This document shows, one piece after another, positions 8,862 through 17,384 of a DNA stretch of 64,000 nt. Position numbers and translations under genes: made by a program. Numbering within the stretch: position 1 is the first letter of the stretch; each line of letters begins with the position of its first letter. Below the pieces are notes generated by a model, which was not told where the DNA came from, made no database searches, and worked only from the letters and a program-made list of their open reading frames with translations. The stretch is from Streptomyces sp. MA5143a (lineage in GTDB: Bacteria > Actinomycetota > Actinomycetes > Streptomycetales > Streptomycetaceae): contig NZ_OLMK01000043.1 of assembly GCF_900290235.1 (NCBI RefSeq), positions 181,888-245,887 on the forward strand. The letters are read 5' to 3'.

Positions 8862-9023
8862 GATGTGCGTTCCCTCCATCCGGAACGGCTCCAGTGGAGG
8901 AAACGTACACTTCGCAGCCGCTTCCCGGCCACCTACTGTCGAGGCACGCGCCCGCGCGCACCCGCACCCACCGGTATCCATCCCGCCCGTACCGGCATCC
9001 ACCCCCCTGGAGAGGCACGCACC

Positions 9024-10025
9024 ATGAGCAGCAACGAGAACCCGGCAGCCGGCGGCCGGCCCCGCGGTCCCGTCGACTCCTCCCGCATCCCCCGGTACGC
9101 GGGCCCCGCGACCTTCGCCCGGCTGCCGCGCCTGGACGAGGTCGGCGGACGGACCGACGTCGCGGTCGTGGGCGTACCGTTCGACTCGGGTGTCTCCTAC
9201 CGGCCGGGCGCCCGCTTCGGCGGCAACGCCATCCGTGAGGCGTCCCGGCTGCTGCGCCCCTACAACCCGGCCCAGGACGCCTCCCCGTTCGCCCTCGCCC
9301 AGGTCGCGGACGCCGGTGACATCGCCGCCAACCCGTTCAACATCAACGAGGCCGTGGAGACCGTCGAGGCCGCCGCCGACGAGCTGCTCGACAGCGGGGC
9401 CCGGCTGATGACCCTCGGCGGCGACCACACCATCGCACTGCCGCTGCTCCGCTCCGTCGCCAAGAAACACGGCCCGGTCGCGCTGCTCCACTTCGACGCG
9501 CACCTCGACACCTGGGACACCTACTTCGGCGCCGAGTACACCCACGGCACCCCGTTCCGGCGGGCCGTGGAGGAGGGCATCCTCGACACCTCGGCCCTCT
9601 CCCACGTGGGCACCCGCGGCCCGCTGTACGGCAAGCAGGACCTCACCGACGACGAGAAGATGGGCTTCGGGATCGTCACGTCCGCCGACATCTACCGGCG
9701 TGGCGCCGACGAGGTCGCCGACCAGCTCCGCCAGCGCATCGGCGACCGCCCGCTGTACATCTCCATCGACATCGACTGCCTCGACCCGGCGCACGCCCCC
9801 GGCACCGGCACCCCGGAGGCCGGCGGCATGACCTCCCGGGAACTCCTGGAGATCCTGCGCGGCCTGGCCTCCTGCAACCTGGTCTCCGCCGACGTCGTCG
9901 AGGTGGCGCCCGCGTACGATCACGCCGAGATCACCGCGGTGGCCGCCTCGCACACGGCGTACGAACTCACCACGATCATGTCCCGCCAGATCGCCGAGGC
10001 CCGCACGGGGAACCCGGCCGGGTGA
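9024..10025 (+). CDS. agmatinase-family ureohydrolase, probably 4-guanidinobutyrase
   Basis: A 333-aa manganese ureohydrolase. Metal-binding signatures are intact: GGDHTIALPLLR, HFDAHLDTWD and SIDIDCLDPAHAPGTGTPE. The family includes agmatinase, guanidinobutyrase, proclavaminate amidinohydrolase and arginase, and the motifs alone do not settle the substrate. The following ThDP enzyme has no role in agmatine use, whereas a 2-ketoarginine decarboxylase plus guanidinobutyrase are consecutive parts of the arginine transaminase route. I therefore favour 4-guanidinobutyrate to GABA plus urea. The start ATG 9024 follows GGAGAGGCACGCACC. It is divergent from a PucR regulator and 34 bp ahead of the ThDP gene. 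Confidence 0.85.
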   Translation: MSSNENPAAGGRPRGPVDSSRIPRYAGPATFARLPRLDEVGGRTDVAVVGVPFDSGVSYRPGARFGGNAIREASRLLRPYNPAQDASPFALAQVADAGDIAANPFNINEAVETVEAAADELLDSGARLMTLGGDHTIALPLLRSVAKKHGPVALLHFDAHLDTWDTYFGAEYTHGTPFRRAVEEGILDTSALSHVGTRGPLYGKQDLTDDEKMGFGIVTSADIYRRGADEVADQLRQRIGDRPLYISIDIDCLDPAHAPGTGTPEAGGMTSRELLEILRGLASCNLVSADVVEVAPAYDHAEITAVAASHTAYELTTIMSRQIAEARTGNPAG

Positions 10026-10059
10026 TCCGCGGCAGGGACCACGAGGAGAAGGCAGCGCA

Positions 10060-11754
10060 GTGACCCACGACCACGACCTGGTACTCCGCCCGACGGCCGC
10101 CCAGCGGGAGGCCGCGCTGAACCCTCCGCCCGGCCGTACCGGCGGGGACCTGGTCGTGGAGACGCTGGCCGGGCTCGGCGCGACGACGGTGTTCGGGCTG
10201 CCCGGCCAGCACGCCCTCGGCCTGTTCGACGCGCTGCGCCGCTCCGACCTCAGGTACGTCGGCCTGCGCGTGGAGAACAACGCGGGGTTCGCGGCCGACG
10301 CGTACGGCCGGATCACCGGCGAGGCCGCGCCGCTGCTCCTGTCGACGGGCCCCGGCGCGCTGACCTCGCTGGCCGCGCTCCAGGAGGCCGCCGCGGCCTC
10401 GGCGCCCGTCCTCGCCGTCAGCAGCCAGATCCCGACGGCGGGCCTGGGCGGCGGCCGCCACGGCTATCTGCACGAACTCCCCGACCAGTCGGCCTCGTTC
10501 CGGGGTGTCGTCAAGTCCGTCCACACCGTCCGTACGCAGTCGCAGATCCCGTCGGCGATCGCCGCCGCCTGGGAGTCGGCGCTGACCGCCCCGCACGGGC
10601 CGGTGTGGGTGGAGATCCCGCAGGACGTGCTGCTCGCGGAGACGATGATCCCGGTGGTGACGGGAGGCGACGCCTTCCCCGAGGAGCTCCCGCCGCGCCC
10701 CGAACTGACGGCCGTGGCCGCCCATCTGCTGGCCACGGCCGCCCGCCCGGCGATCATCGCGGGCGGGGGAGTGGTACGGGCGGACGCGGCGGGCAAGCTG
10801 CGGCAGCTGGCGGAGCGGCTGTCGGCGCCGGTCGTGACCACGTTCGGCGGCAAGGGCGCCTTCCCGTGGACGCACCCGCTGTCGCTCCAGTCGTGGCTGG
10901 AGGACCGGCACACCACGGATTTCCTGGAGGACGCGGACGTCCTGCTGGTCGTCGGCTCGGGCCTCGGTGAACTCTCCTCGAACTACCACACGTTCACGCC
11001 GCGCGGCCGGGTCGTCCAGATCGAGGCGGACCTCGGCAAGCTGGAGTCGAACCATCCCGCGCTGGGCATCCACGCGGACGCGCGGCTCGCGTTGCAGGCG
11101 CTGCTGGAGACGATCGAGGAGCCCCGCGAGGACCCGTCGGCGCCCGAGCGGGTGCGGGAGGTCCTGGCGAAGGTCCGCGCACGCATCGACGGCCAGGAAC
11201 TCACCCTGGAACAGGACCTGTTGGCGTCCATCCGCCGGGCCCTGCCGCCCCGGGCGCCCTCCTTCTGGGACATGACGATCCTCGCGTACTGGGCGTGGTC
11301 GGCGTTCGATCCGCGGGGCGCCAACACGATGCACTCCGCGCAGGGTTCCGGCGGCCTCGGCTACGCCTTCCCGGCGGCGCTCGGCGCGGCCGTCGCCGAC
11401 CCGACGTCCCCCGTCCTCGCGGTCTCCGGCGACGGCGGCGCGCTGTACTCCGTCGCCGAGCTGGCCACGGCCCGGCAGTACGACCTGAACGTCACCTGGC
11501 TGATCGTCGACGACGGCGGCTACGGCATCCTCCGCGAGTACATGACCGACGCGTTCGGCGCGACCACGGGCACGGAGCTGACCCGCCCGGACTTCGTGGC
11601 ACTGGCGGAGTCGTTCGGCGTGCCGGGGGTGCGGACGAGCCCCGAGACACTGGCGGAGGACCTGGCGAAGGCACTGGCCGCGCCGGGGCCTTCGGTGGTG
11701 GTGCTCCCGGCGGTGCTGCGGATGTTCGCGCCGACGCACCTGCGCTCGGACTGA
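10060..11754 (+). CDS. thiamine-diphosphate enzyme, candidate 2-ketoarginine decarboxylase
   Basis: A 564-aa acetolactate-synthase-like ThDP enzyme with the usual three domains. The catalytic Glu region is LRVENNAGFAADAYGRITGE, followed by STGPGALTSLAALQEA. The ThDP/Mg site is SGDGGALYSVAELATARQYD and continues to IVDDGGYGILREY. The GTG start follows GAGGAGAAGG. Because it is coupled to a ureohydrolase, the best hypothesis is an AruI-type decarboxylase converting 2-ketoarginine to 4-guanidinobutyraldehyde. An ordinary acetolactate synthase is less likely because no small regulatory subunit follows. A clavam-type carboxyethylarginine synthase is a remote alternative, since neither a beta-lactam synthetase nor an oxygenase is nearby. 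Confidence 0.78.
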   Translation: MTHDHDLVLRPTAAQREAALNPPPGRTGGDLVVETLAGLGATTVFGLPGQHALGLFDALRRSDLRYVGLRVENNAGFAADAYGRITGEAAPLLLSTGPGALTSLAALQEAAAASAPVLAVSSQIPTAGLGGGRHGYLHELPDQSASFRGVVKSVHTVRTQSQIPSAIAAAWESALTAPHGPVWVEIPQDVLLAETMIPVVTGGDAFPEELPPRPELTAVAAHLLATAARPAIIAGGGVVRADAAGKLRQLAERLSAPVVTTFGGKGAFPWTHPLSLQSWLEDRHTTDFLEDADVLLVVGSGLGELSSNYHTFTPRGRVVQIEADLGKLESNHPALGIHADARLALQALLETIEEPREDPSAPERVREVLAKVRARIDGQELTLEQDLLASIRRALPPRAPSFWDMTILAYWAWSAFDPRGANTMHSAQGSGGLGYAFPAALGAAVADPTSPVLAVSGDGGALYSVAELATARQYDLNVTWLIVDDGGYGILREYMTDAFGATTGTELTRPDFVALAESFGVPGVRTSPETLAEDLAKALAAPGPSVVVLPAVLRMFAPTHLRSD

Positions 11755-11871
11755 TCACCCGATCGGCCGGGCGCGACGACCTTCACGGGATATGTTCCGT
11801 GAGGTCCCGGGCGTCCCGGCCGGGCCGATGTCGGACGCGGCCATTACTCTGAGCCCGGAGAGGAGGACAGC

Positions 11872-13149
11872 GTGCTGCTGCGGTTCCGTGTCGCGAACGT
11901 ACGGTCCCTGCGAGACGAACAGGAGCTGTCCTTCGTCGCGCCTGGCGACGAACAGGGCGGGTCGGCGAATCCGGTGGACCTCGCGGGTGGTGGATCCATC
12001 TCCGTCCTCCCGCTGATCGGCATCTTCGGGGCCAACGCCTCCGGCAAGTCGAACGTGCTGACCGCGATGACGGACATGCGCAACGCGGTCCTCAACTCCT
12101 ACGCGCGTTGGGCCTCTTACGACGGCATCCCGCGCCAGGTCTTCGCCCTGGACCCCAAGAGCGAGAACGAACCCTCCTTCTTCGAGGTCGACGTCGTCAT
12201 CGACTCGGTCCGCTGGACATACGGCTTCGAGCTCAGTGCCACCCGCGTCGAGTCCGAATGGCTGCACAGCTACCCGCTCGGCCGCCGCCAGGAATGGCTC
12301 GACCGCGACGCCTCGCGGCCGGATGTCTTCAAGTGGCCCGGTGGACGCGTCAGGGACCGGTCCCAGCTCGTACGTCGTACGCGGCCGAACGCACTGCTGC
12401 TCTCCACAGCAGGCACGGACAACCACCCGCAGCTCTCCCCGCTGTTCCACTGGTTCCGCCGTAACTTCTGGATGGTCAACCCGGAGGTCGAGCGCGACGA
12501 GCGCGCGCGGTACACCACGAGGGAGCTGTCCGGTCCGAGGGCCACCAGGATCCAGGAGCTGCTGAGGGTCGCCGACCTCGGCATCACCGGAGCGACGGTG
12601 GTCAAAGAGGGCCCAGGCCAGGACACGGTGAAGCTGTCGCACCATGCGGCTGCCGGAGACGTGTCCTTCGACTGGCAGGAGGAGTCCTACGGCACCCGGT
12701 CCTGGTTCGCCCTTCTCGGCCCTCTGCTTCTCGCCCTGGACGAGGGCGCGGTCCTGCTCGTCGACGAACTCGACGCCAGCCTGCACTCCCGCTTCGCAGC
12801 CGAGGTCGTCCGGCTCTTCCACGATCCGTACGCGAATCCCAAGGGCGCTCAGTTGGTCTTCACGTCGCACGACGCGACGGTGCTGACCACCCCGAGCGGT
12901 GAGCGGCTCCTCGACCCGGCGCAGGTGTGGCTGACGGAGAAGGACAAGGGCGGGGCGACCGCGCTGTATCCGCTCACCGATGCGGAACCGGGTGAGGACG
13001 AGGACCTCACGCAGTCCTATCTCGCGGGAGCCTTCGGTGGGGTTCCGGCCCTCCTGGAGGGGCAGATCGCGCGGCGGCTGATGGTGGCACGCGAAATCGG
13101 CAGGTACGACGAGACAGGCGAGCGAGCGGACAGGGCGGGGCGCGACTGA
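11872..13149 (+). CDS. rloA: RloA/AbiLi-type AAA15 ATPase (defence)
   Basis: A 425-aa ATPase of the AAA15/OLD-like group. It starts LLRFRVANVRSLRDEQELSF, the typical beginning of RloA/AbiL ATPases. Walker A is GIFGANASGKSNVL (residues ~50-63) and Walker B is AVLLVDELDASLHSRFAAEV (~297-316), with a sensor-like TSHDATVL after it. No membrane segment is seen. The stop codon overlaps the start of the next gene (TGATG), so the two are translationally coupled. In AbiL and the related PARIS systems this ATPase restrains or triggers a partner effector on phage infection. RloA/RloB genes were first named for lying beside restriction systems, and a type I methylase remnant follows here. Confidence 0.85.
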   Translation: MLLRFRVANVRSLRDEQELSFVAPGDEQGGSANPVDLAGGGSISVLPLIGIFGANASGKSNVLTAMTDMRNAVLNSYARWASYDGIPRQVFALDPKSENEPSFFEVDVVIDSVRWTYGFELSATRVESEWLHSYPLGRRQEWLDRDASRPDVFKWPGGRVRDRSQLVRRTRPNALLLSTAGTDNHPQLSPLFHWFRRNFWMVNPEVERDERARYTTRELSGPRATRIQELLRVADLGITGATVVKEGPGQDTVKLSHHAAAGDVSFDWQEESYGTRSWFALLGPLLLALDEGAVLLVDELDASLHSRFAAEVVRLFHDPYANPKGAQLVFTSHDATVLTTPSGERLLDPAQVWLTEKDKGGATALYPLTDAEPGEDEDLTQSYLAGAFGGVPALLEGQIARRLMVAREIGRYDETGERADRAGRD

Positions 13150-13829
13150 TGGGGCGGGCGCAGAAGGGCAAGGACTCGTGGGAGCGTCCGGCCCGACGGG
13201 GCGGACAGCGCAAGCGCCAGGTCTTCGTTTTCACCGAGGGCAAGGTGACCGAGCCCTCGTACCTCGACATCCTCAAGGACAATGGCGTCCCCCTCGCCGA
13301 CGAGGTCCCGGTGGAGATGCACATCGCCAACCGAAGGGCCGACAGCGGACGCAAACCGCTCGACCTCGTCGAGCAGGCGATCAGTCTGAAGCGCGAAGAG
13401 GACCGCAAGGCGAAGCGGGCCAAGCTGGAGGCGAAGTACCTGCCTCAGGTCTGGTGCCTCTTCGACCACGACAACTACAAGTACATTGGCGACGCCCTGA
13501 CGCAGGCGAAGGCGGCGGGCATCGGAGTCGCCTTCTCGCATCCGTGCTTCGAGGTGTGGCGCCTCGCGCACTACAAGCCGGTCAGCGGCTCGTTCGCCGG
13601 GGTGTGCGACGGGGCGGCCGAGCGGCTCCCGTTCCAGCGGGGCTCGCAGGACGCCAAGACTCCCAAGGTCGTCCTGCCACACCAGGTCCTGGGCAGCTAC
13701 GAGACGGCGCGGAAGAACGCCGAGCGGATGAATGGCCAGCATCCGGCGCATGTGAACAAGTGGGACAGGGACCCGTACACGGACGTGCATGTGTTCGTGG
13801 AGGAGGCACTGCACATCGACAGCTACTGA
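13149..13829 (+). CDS. rloB: RloB-like effector of the RloAB/AbiL pair
   Basis: A 226-aa RloB-family protein. The N-terminal FTEGKVTEPSYLDILKDNG and the central VWCLFDHDNY give a Glu plus Asp-x-Asp arrangement like a Toprim-type acidic site. SHPCFEVWRLAHYK is another recognisable RloB segment. It is translationally coupled to the RloA ATPase by one overlapping base. The family forms the second part of AbiL-type abortive-infection systems; by analogy with PARIS it may be the toxic nuclease, which is inference. All the acidic residues I would expect are present, so the pair looks functional even though the restriction-modification gene beside it is broken. Confidence 0.82.
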   Translation: MGRAQKGKDSWERPARRGGQRKRQVFVFTEGKVTEPSYLDILKDNGVPLADEVPVEMHIANRRADSGRKPLDLVEQAISLKREEDRKAKRAKLEAKYLPQVWCLFDHDNYKYIGDALTQAKAAGIGVAFSHPCFEVWRLAHYKPVSGSFAGVCDGAAERLPFQRGSQDAKTPKVVLPHQVLGSYETARKNAERMNGQHPAHVNKWDRDPYTDVHVFVEEALHIDSY

Positions 13830-13933
13830 CCCCTCTCGACCATGATCACGTGTGCTGATTTCGGTAGGAACCGAGCGGAGTCATAGGGTCTTTCCGTCAT
13901 CTCAGGTCGGGTCGGTCGTAGGGAGCCTCGTAC

Positions 13934-14855
13934 GTGGCCAAGCTCACACTCGCCCAGCTGGAACGGCATCTGTGGGCCGCCGCCGACATTCTACGAGAAC
14001 CTGTGGGAGAAATACGGGCTTTCCTTCCGGGAGATCGAGCAGCAGCTGAGAGGACCGGTGGAAGGCGGCGCGGTCCCCGACTACCCCTGGTCCGAGCGGA
14101 GTGCCTGGGAGGTGATCGCGGACAGCCCGAACCCGTTGGCCAATCGGAACATGGCCGCCGACGTCATTCGCTCACTGATCGAAGCTGAGAAGGAAGTCGA
14201 AGGCGAGCTGGCCAAGCTGAATATCGATGAACTGCTTTCGCTCCTGGCGACAGTTGATCCTGGTGGTGCCGGTGGGGCGCGGCGCTGTCCGCTGCGCGAG
14301 GTGGTCCAAGCGGTGCGGCCCGGAGTCTTCCGCGGCACTGACGCACGGCCGGAGGTCCCGGTCCTTCGGCCGGCTGACCTGAGCGAACGGGAGCTCGGGG
14401 CGTCCGGGTTCCCCTCGGCCGCAACCGAACTCACACGGGGAGCAGTCCTGCTTCCCGGCGATGTACTGTTCGCCCCGGCCGACGCGACCGGGCGGTCGTA
14501 CCGCGCCGCCGTGTGGCGAGGGGAGCGGGGCCAGGCGACGTACAGCCCCGGCGTTCTCTGCATCAGGCCCGACACCACCAGGCTGGTCGCCGACTACCTT
14601 GTGGCGTGGTTGATGCTTCCCGAAGTCCAGCAGCGCATTCACACGGTGGCGCGGTCCTCAGTCGGCCTGCAGTTCCTGAGTCCGTCCCGGCTGCTCGACG
14701 CGGAGATGGAGGTACCGAGCCTCGCGGCACAGGAAGCCTTCACCGGACGTCACGCGGCCATCACCCGGGAAAGGCGCGTTCGGCAGGCGCAGCTCGCCAA
14801 GCTTCGCCGCGTGAAGGGCATTCTCGTGGACAATCTCAGGCGATCGATGGCGTGA
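13934..14855 (+). pseudogene. hsdM: type I methylase/specificity gene with large internal deletion and frame change
   Basis: From GTG 13934, with an AGGGAG ribosome site, the frame reads VAKLTLAQLERHLWAAADIL, the standard beginning of type I/HsdM N6-adenine methylases. At about 13990 the homology stops. The other forward frame takes over with FYENLWEKYGLSFREIEQQL, which resembles HsdM C-terminal sequence. That second frame runs to 14855 and its last ~190 residues look like a single target-recognition half of a specificity subunit (TRGAVLLPGDVLFAPADAT, YLVAWLMLPEVQQRI, coiled-coil end RRVRQAQLAKLRRVKGILVD). The SAM-binding and NPPY catalytic core is absent. So a deletion removed the core and joined the two ends out of frame. 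No HsdR is visible. The intact start and SD suggest a fairly recent event. Confidence 0.72.
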
Positions 14856-15034
14856 TCGGCAGGATGGGAGCAATCAGCCGATCAGCGGCCGCATGGGGCG
14901 GCGCCCGCTTGAAGGGCCGGCCGACCGGGCGTTCACAATGTCTTCGTCCTGCGGGCAGCAGCCTGCTACAGGCCTGATTCATTGGGGCGCCGTCCGGTTC
15001 GACCGACCGCCGACCGACCGGCGCCGAGCCCATC

Positions 15035-15066
15035 GAAGCCCCGCCAGGTCCTCTCGGCGGGGCTTC
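15035..15066. terminator. hairpin terminator after the defence island
   Basis: GAAGCCCCGCC and GGCGGGGCTTC form a perfect 11-bp stem with a 10-base loop. It lies between the convergent methylase remnant and the FG-GAP gene, so it can serve both directions. No U-run follows, as is common in streptomycetes. Confidence 0.8.
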
Positions 15067-15099
15067 AGCATGGGGTGACGGCAGCAAACGACGGCAACG

Positions 15100-16575
15100 T
15101 CAGCGCAGGAAGCTGCCGAACAGGGCGTTGGTGTACGGGGCCGAGAGGTCCTTCGGGCCGAAGGCCAGGGCGGACTTCGTGGTGAGGCCGGACGCGGTGC
15201 CGCGCAGGAGCCAGACGGCGCCGTTGGAGGCGTTCTCGGCCATGGACGCGGCGGCCAGGTCACGGTGTCCGTCGCCGTCGACGTCGAGCAGCGCGGTCGT
15301 GGCGCCGAACTGGTCGTTCGCCTCGGCCGCGCCGGGGACACCCGCCGTGTCCTGGTGGAAGACCTGGGCGCCGGTGCCGGTGAGCCCGGCGGCGCTGCCG
15401 TGGAGCAGGGCGACCGAACCGGCGTCGGCGAGGGTGCCGACGTCCTCGCCCTCGATGCCGAGCGCGACGTCCGCGAAGCCGTCGCCCGTGACGTCGGCGA
15501 CGGACACGGCGGAGCCGAGGCGGTCGCCCTCCTCCTGGGCGCCCGGGAAGCCCGGCAGGTCCTGGTCGAAGGCGTGGGTGTTCGCGTCCGTGAGGCCCGC
15601 GGCGGAGCCGTAGGCGATACGGCCCTTCTGGGACCAGTCGTCGGCGCCGACCACCAGGTCGTCGTAGCCGTCGCCGTTCACGTCGCCGACGCCCGTGCCC
15701 GCGTCGCCCCCCGTGGTGTCGCCGGGCGCCTGGCCGCGGGTGAAGCCGGTGGCGCCGCCGCCCATGAGCAGGCGGTTCCCCCAGGTGCCGTCGCCGGTGT
15801 AGACCCACTGGACGATGTCGTCGCGGCCGTCGCCGTTGAAGTCGCCGACCTCGCCGGAGACCACCGGGCCGGTGATCGAGGAGGGGCCGTCCTCGCAGCC
15901 GCCGCCGGTCGCGCAGGAGGCGTCCTCCTCCGAGTAGCCCCACCACAGCGACTTGTCGAGGAGCGGCAGGACGGCGGTGGGCTTGCCGTCACGCTTGATC
16001 GGGCCCTTCCACAGCGCGGCCGGGGCGCCCGCCGGGTCGTCGCCGCCGACCCGCTGCGCGGAGAACAGCGCCAGGTCGGTCTTGCCGTCGCCGTCGAAGT
16101 CACCCGCCTGGGGCGCGGCCCCGTACGCGATGCCCGTGCCGCCGGTCAGGCCGGACGCGGAGCCCCACAGGATCACCGAGCCCTCCTTGCCGCCCGCGAT
16201 CACGAGGTCGCCGTAGCCGTCGTGGTCCAGGTCGGCCTTGGCGAACGAGGCGCCGAACGACTGGTTCTGGGTGGCGGCCCCGGGGATCCCGGCGGTCGAA
16301 CGGCTGACGATCTTCTTGTTCGCCGTCGACAGCCCCGTGGCCGAGCCGTACGTCACGGCCACGTACCCGGCCTTCGTCTTGCCGGACACCGTCGCGCCCG
16401 GCGCGCCGACGACCAGGTCGGCGTAGCCGTCCCCGTTGAAGTCGTCGGCGGCCGGGACGGAGGCGGGCGCGGCCGACACGGAGCCGGAGCCGGTCAGCAC
16501 CACCGAGGCGGCCAGGGGTACGGCCAGGAGGGCGCTGCTGATCCTGCGTCGGGTGGCTCGGGGGGCTCGGGACAT
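15100..16575 (-). CDS. secreted FG-GAP/VCBS repeat protein
   Basis: A 491-aa exported protein. The signal peptide is RRISSALLAVPLAASVVLTG with likely cleavage near SVSAAPA. The mature protein is a string of FG-GAP repeats (integrin-alpha-like beta-propeller), each with a calcium-binding DxNGDGxxD loop, for example DFNGDGYADLVVGAPG, DLDHDGYGDLVIAGG, DFDGDGKTDLALFS, DFNGDGRDDIVQW, DVNGDGYDDLVVGADD and DVDGDGHRDLAAASM. There is no catalytic domain. It probably acts outside the cell in binding or adhesion. It is a single gene that converges on the defence island terminator. Confidence 0.9.
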   Translation of the reverse strand: MSRAPRATRRRISSALLAVPLAASVVLTGSGSVSAAPASVPAADDFNGDGYADLVVGAPGATVSGKTKAGYVAVTYGSATGLSTANKKIVSRSTAGIPGAATQNQSFGASFAKADLDHDGYGDLVIAGGKEGSVILWGSASGLTGGTGIAYGAAPQAGDFDGDGKTDLALFSAQRVGGDDPAGAPAALWKGPIKRDGKPTAVLPLLDKSLWWGYSEEDASCATGGGCEDGPSSITGPVVSGEVGDFNGDGRDDIVQWVYTGDGTWGNRLLMGGGATGFTRGQAPGDTTGGDAGTGVGDVNGDGYDDLVVGADDWSQKGRIAYGSAAGLTDANTHAFDQDLPGFPGAQEEGDRLGSAVSVADVTGDGFADVALGIEGEDVGTLADAGSVALLHGSAAGLTGTGAQVFHQDTAGVPGAAEANDQFGATTALLDVDGDGHRDLAAASMAENASNGAVWLLRGTASGLTTKSALAFGPKDLSAPYTNALFGSFLR

Positions 16576-16689
16576 GGGCGGTGCCTTTCGAGTCGGTCAT
16601 GAGAACTGCTGCTCAGGGAGTGCGACTCGAACAGGGGGGCGGGGGTTGTACGTGGGAGTGGGGTTGCGCGGGGGTTGGTCGCTTTTCGG

Positions 16690-17304
16690 TCAGATCCGCA
16701 GACGCTCCGCCAGTCCCGCGAAGTAGCCGCGGTGCACGGCGGTCAGATCGACCTCGTCCGGGTCCAGCAGCCACAGCAGGTGGGCGCCCTCGATGAACGC
16801 GGCCACCTCCGTCGCCAGGACCGCCGGGTCCAGGTCGGCGCGGGCCGAGCCGTCCGCCGCCGCCCGCGTGAACAGGGCGTTCAGCTGGGCCCGCAGGGCC
16901 CGGCCCCGGTCGCGGAACCAGGTGTGCAGGGCGGAGCCCGGCTCCAGGTTCTCGGCGGTGAGCGTGGTGTGCAGGGCGGCGAGTTCGCGTTCGGCGGCGG
17001 CGGTGTGCTCGGCGTCCCGGACGAACCAGTCGAAGGCCTGGTCGAGAGTGGGCTCGGCGTCCGGGGGGACCGACAGCCGCTCCAGGGCGCGCCGGTCCGC
17101 CTCCTCCAGGACGGCCTGGACGAGACCGTCCTTGCTGCCGAAGTGGTGGATCAGGGCGGAGGGGGTGGCGCCGGCCCGCTCGGCGATGGCGGCCACACCC
17201 GTGCCGCGCACGCCCTGCTGCGCGAACAGCTTGATCGCCGCGTCGACCATCGCGCGCCGACGCGCCACGCCCCGCTTCTGTACCTGCCCCTTGACTCCGG
17301 CCAT
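16690..17304 (-). CDS. TetR/AcrR-family regulator
   Basis: A 204-aa TetR-type repressor. The helix-turn-helix is at residues 12-58 (AMVDAAIKLFAQQGVRGTGV, GATPSALIHHFGSKDGLVQA). The C-terminal half is a generic ligand domain with a TetR_C-like segment near AVLATEVAAFIEGAHLLWLL. It is divergent from an alpha/beta hydrolase gene with an 80-bp gap, so it probably controls that gene as well as itself. I do not see an unambiguous operator palindrome in the gap. Confidence 0.88.
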   Translation of the reverse strand: MAGVKGQVQKRGVARRRAMVDAAIKLFAQQGVRGTGVAAIAERAGATPSALIHHFGSKDGLVQAVLEEADRRALERLSVPPDAEPTLDQAFDWFVRDAEHTAAAERELAALHTTLTAENLEPGSALHTWFRDRGRALRAQLNALFTRAAADGSARADLDPAVLATEVAAFIEGAHLLWLLDPDEVDLTAVHRGYFAGLAERLRI

Positions 17305-17384
17305 GGGGATCAGGGTGCCGGGCGGAGGGCGGGGCGTCCAACTCGAAAAACGGGTGCGTGGCCTGCGCCGAGCGATTATCTTGA

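Noticed and set aside
8862..10316. N-terminal extension of the PucR frame to 10316
   Set aside because: The extension runs antisense over the ureohydrolase gene and has no family similarity. A good ribosome site lies before ATG 8861.
9024..11754. Clavulanic-acid-type genes (pah and ceaS)
   Set aside because: The ureohydrolase and ThDP enzyme pair looks similar on paper, but there is no beta-lactam synthetase, clavaminate synthase or transport gene within reach.
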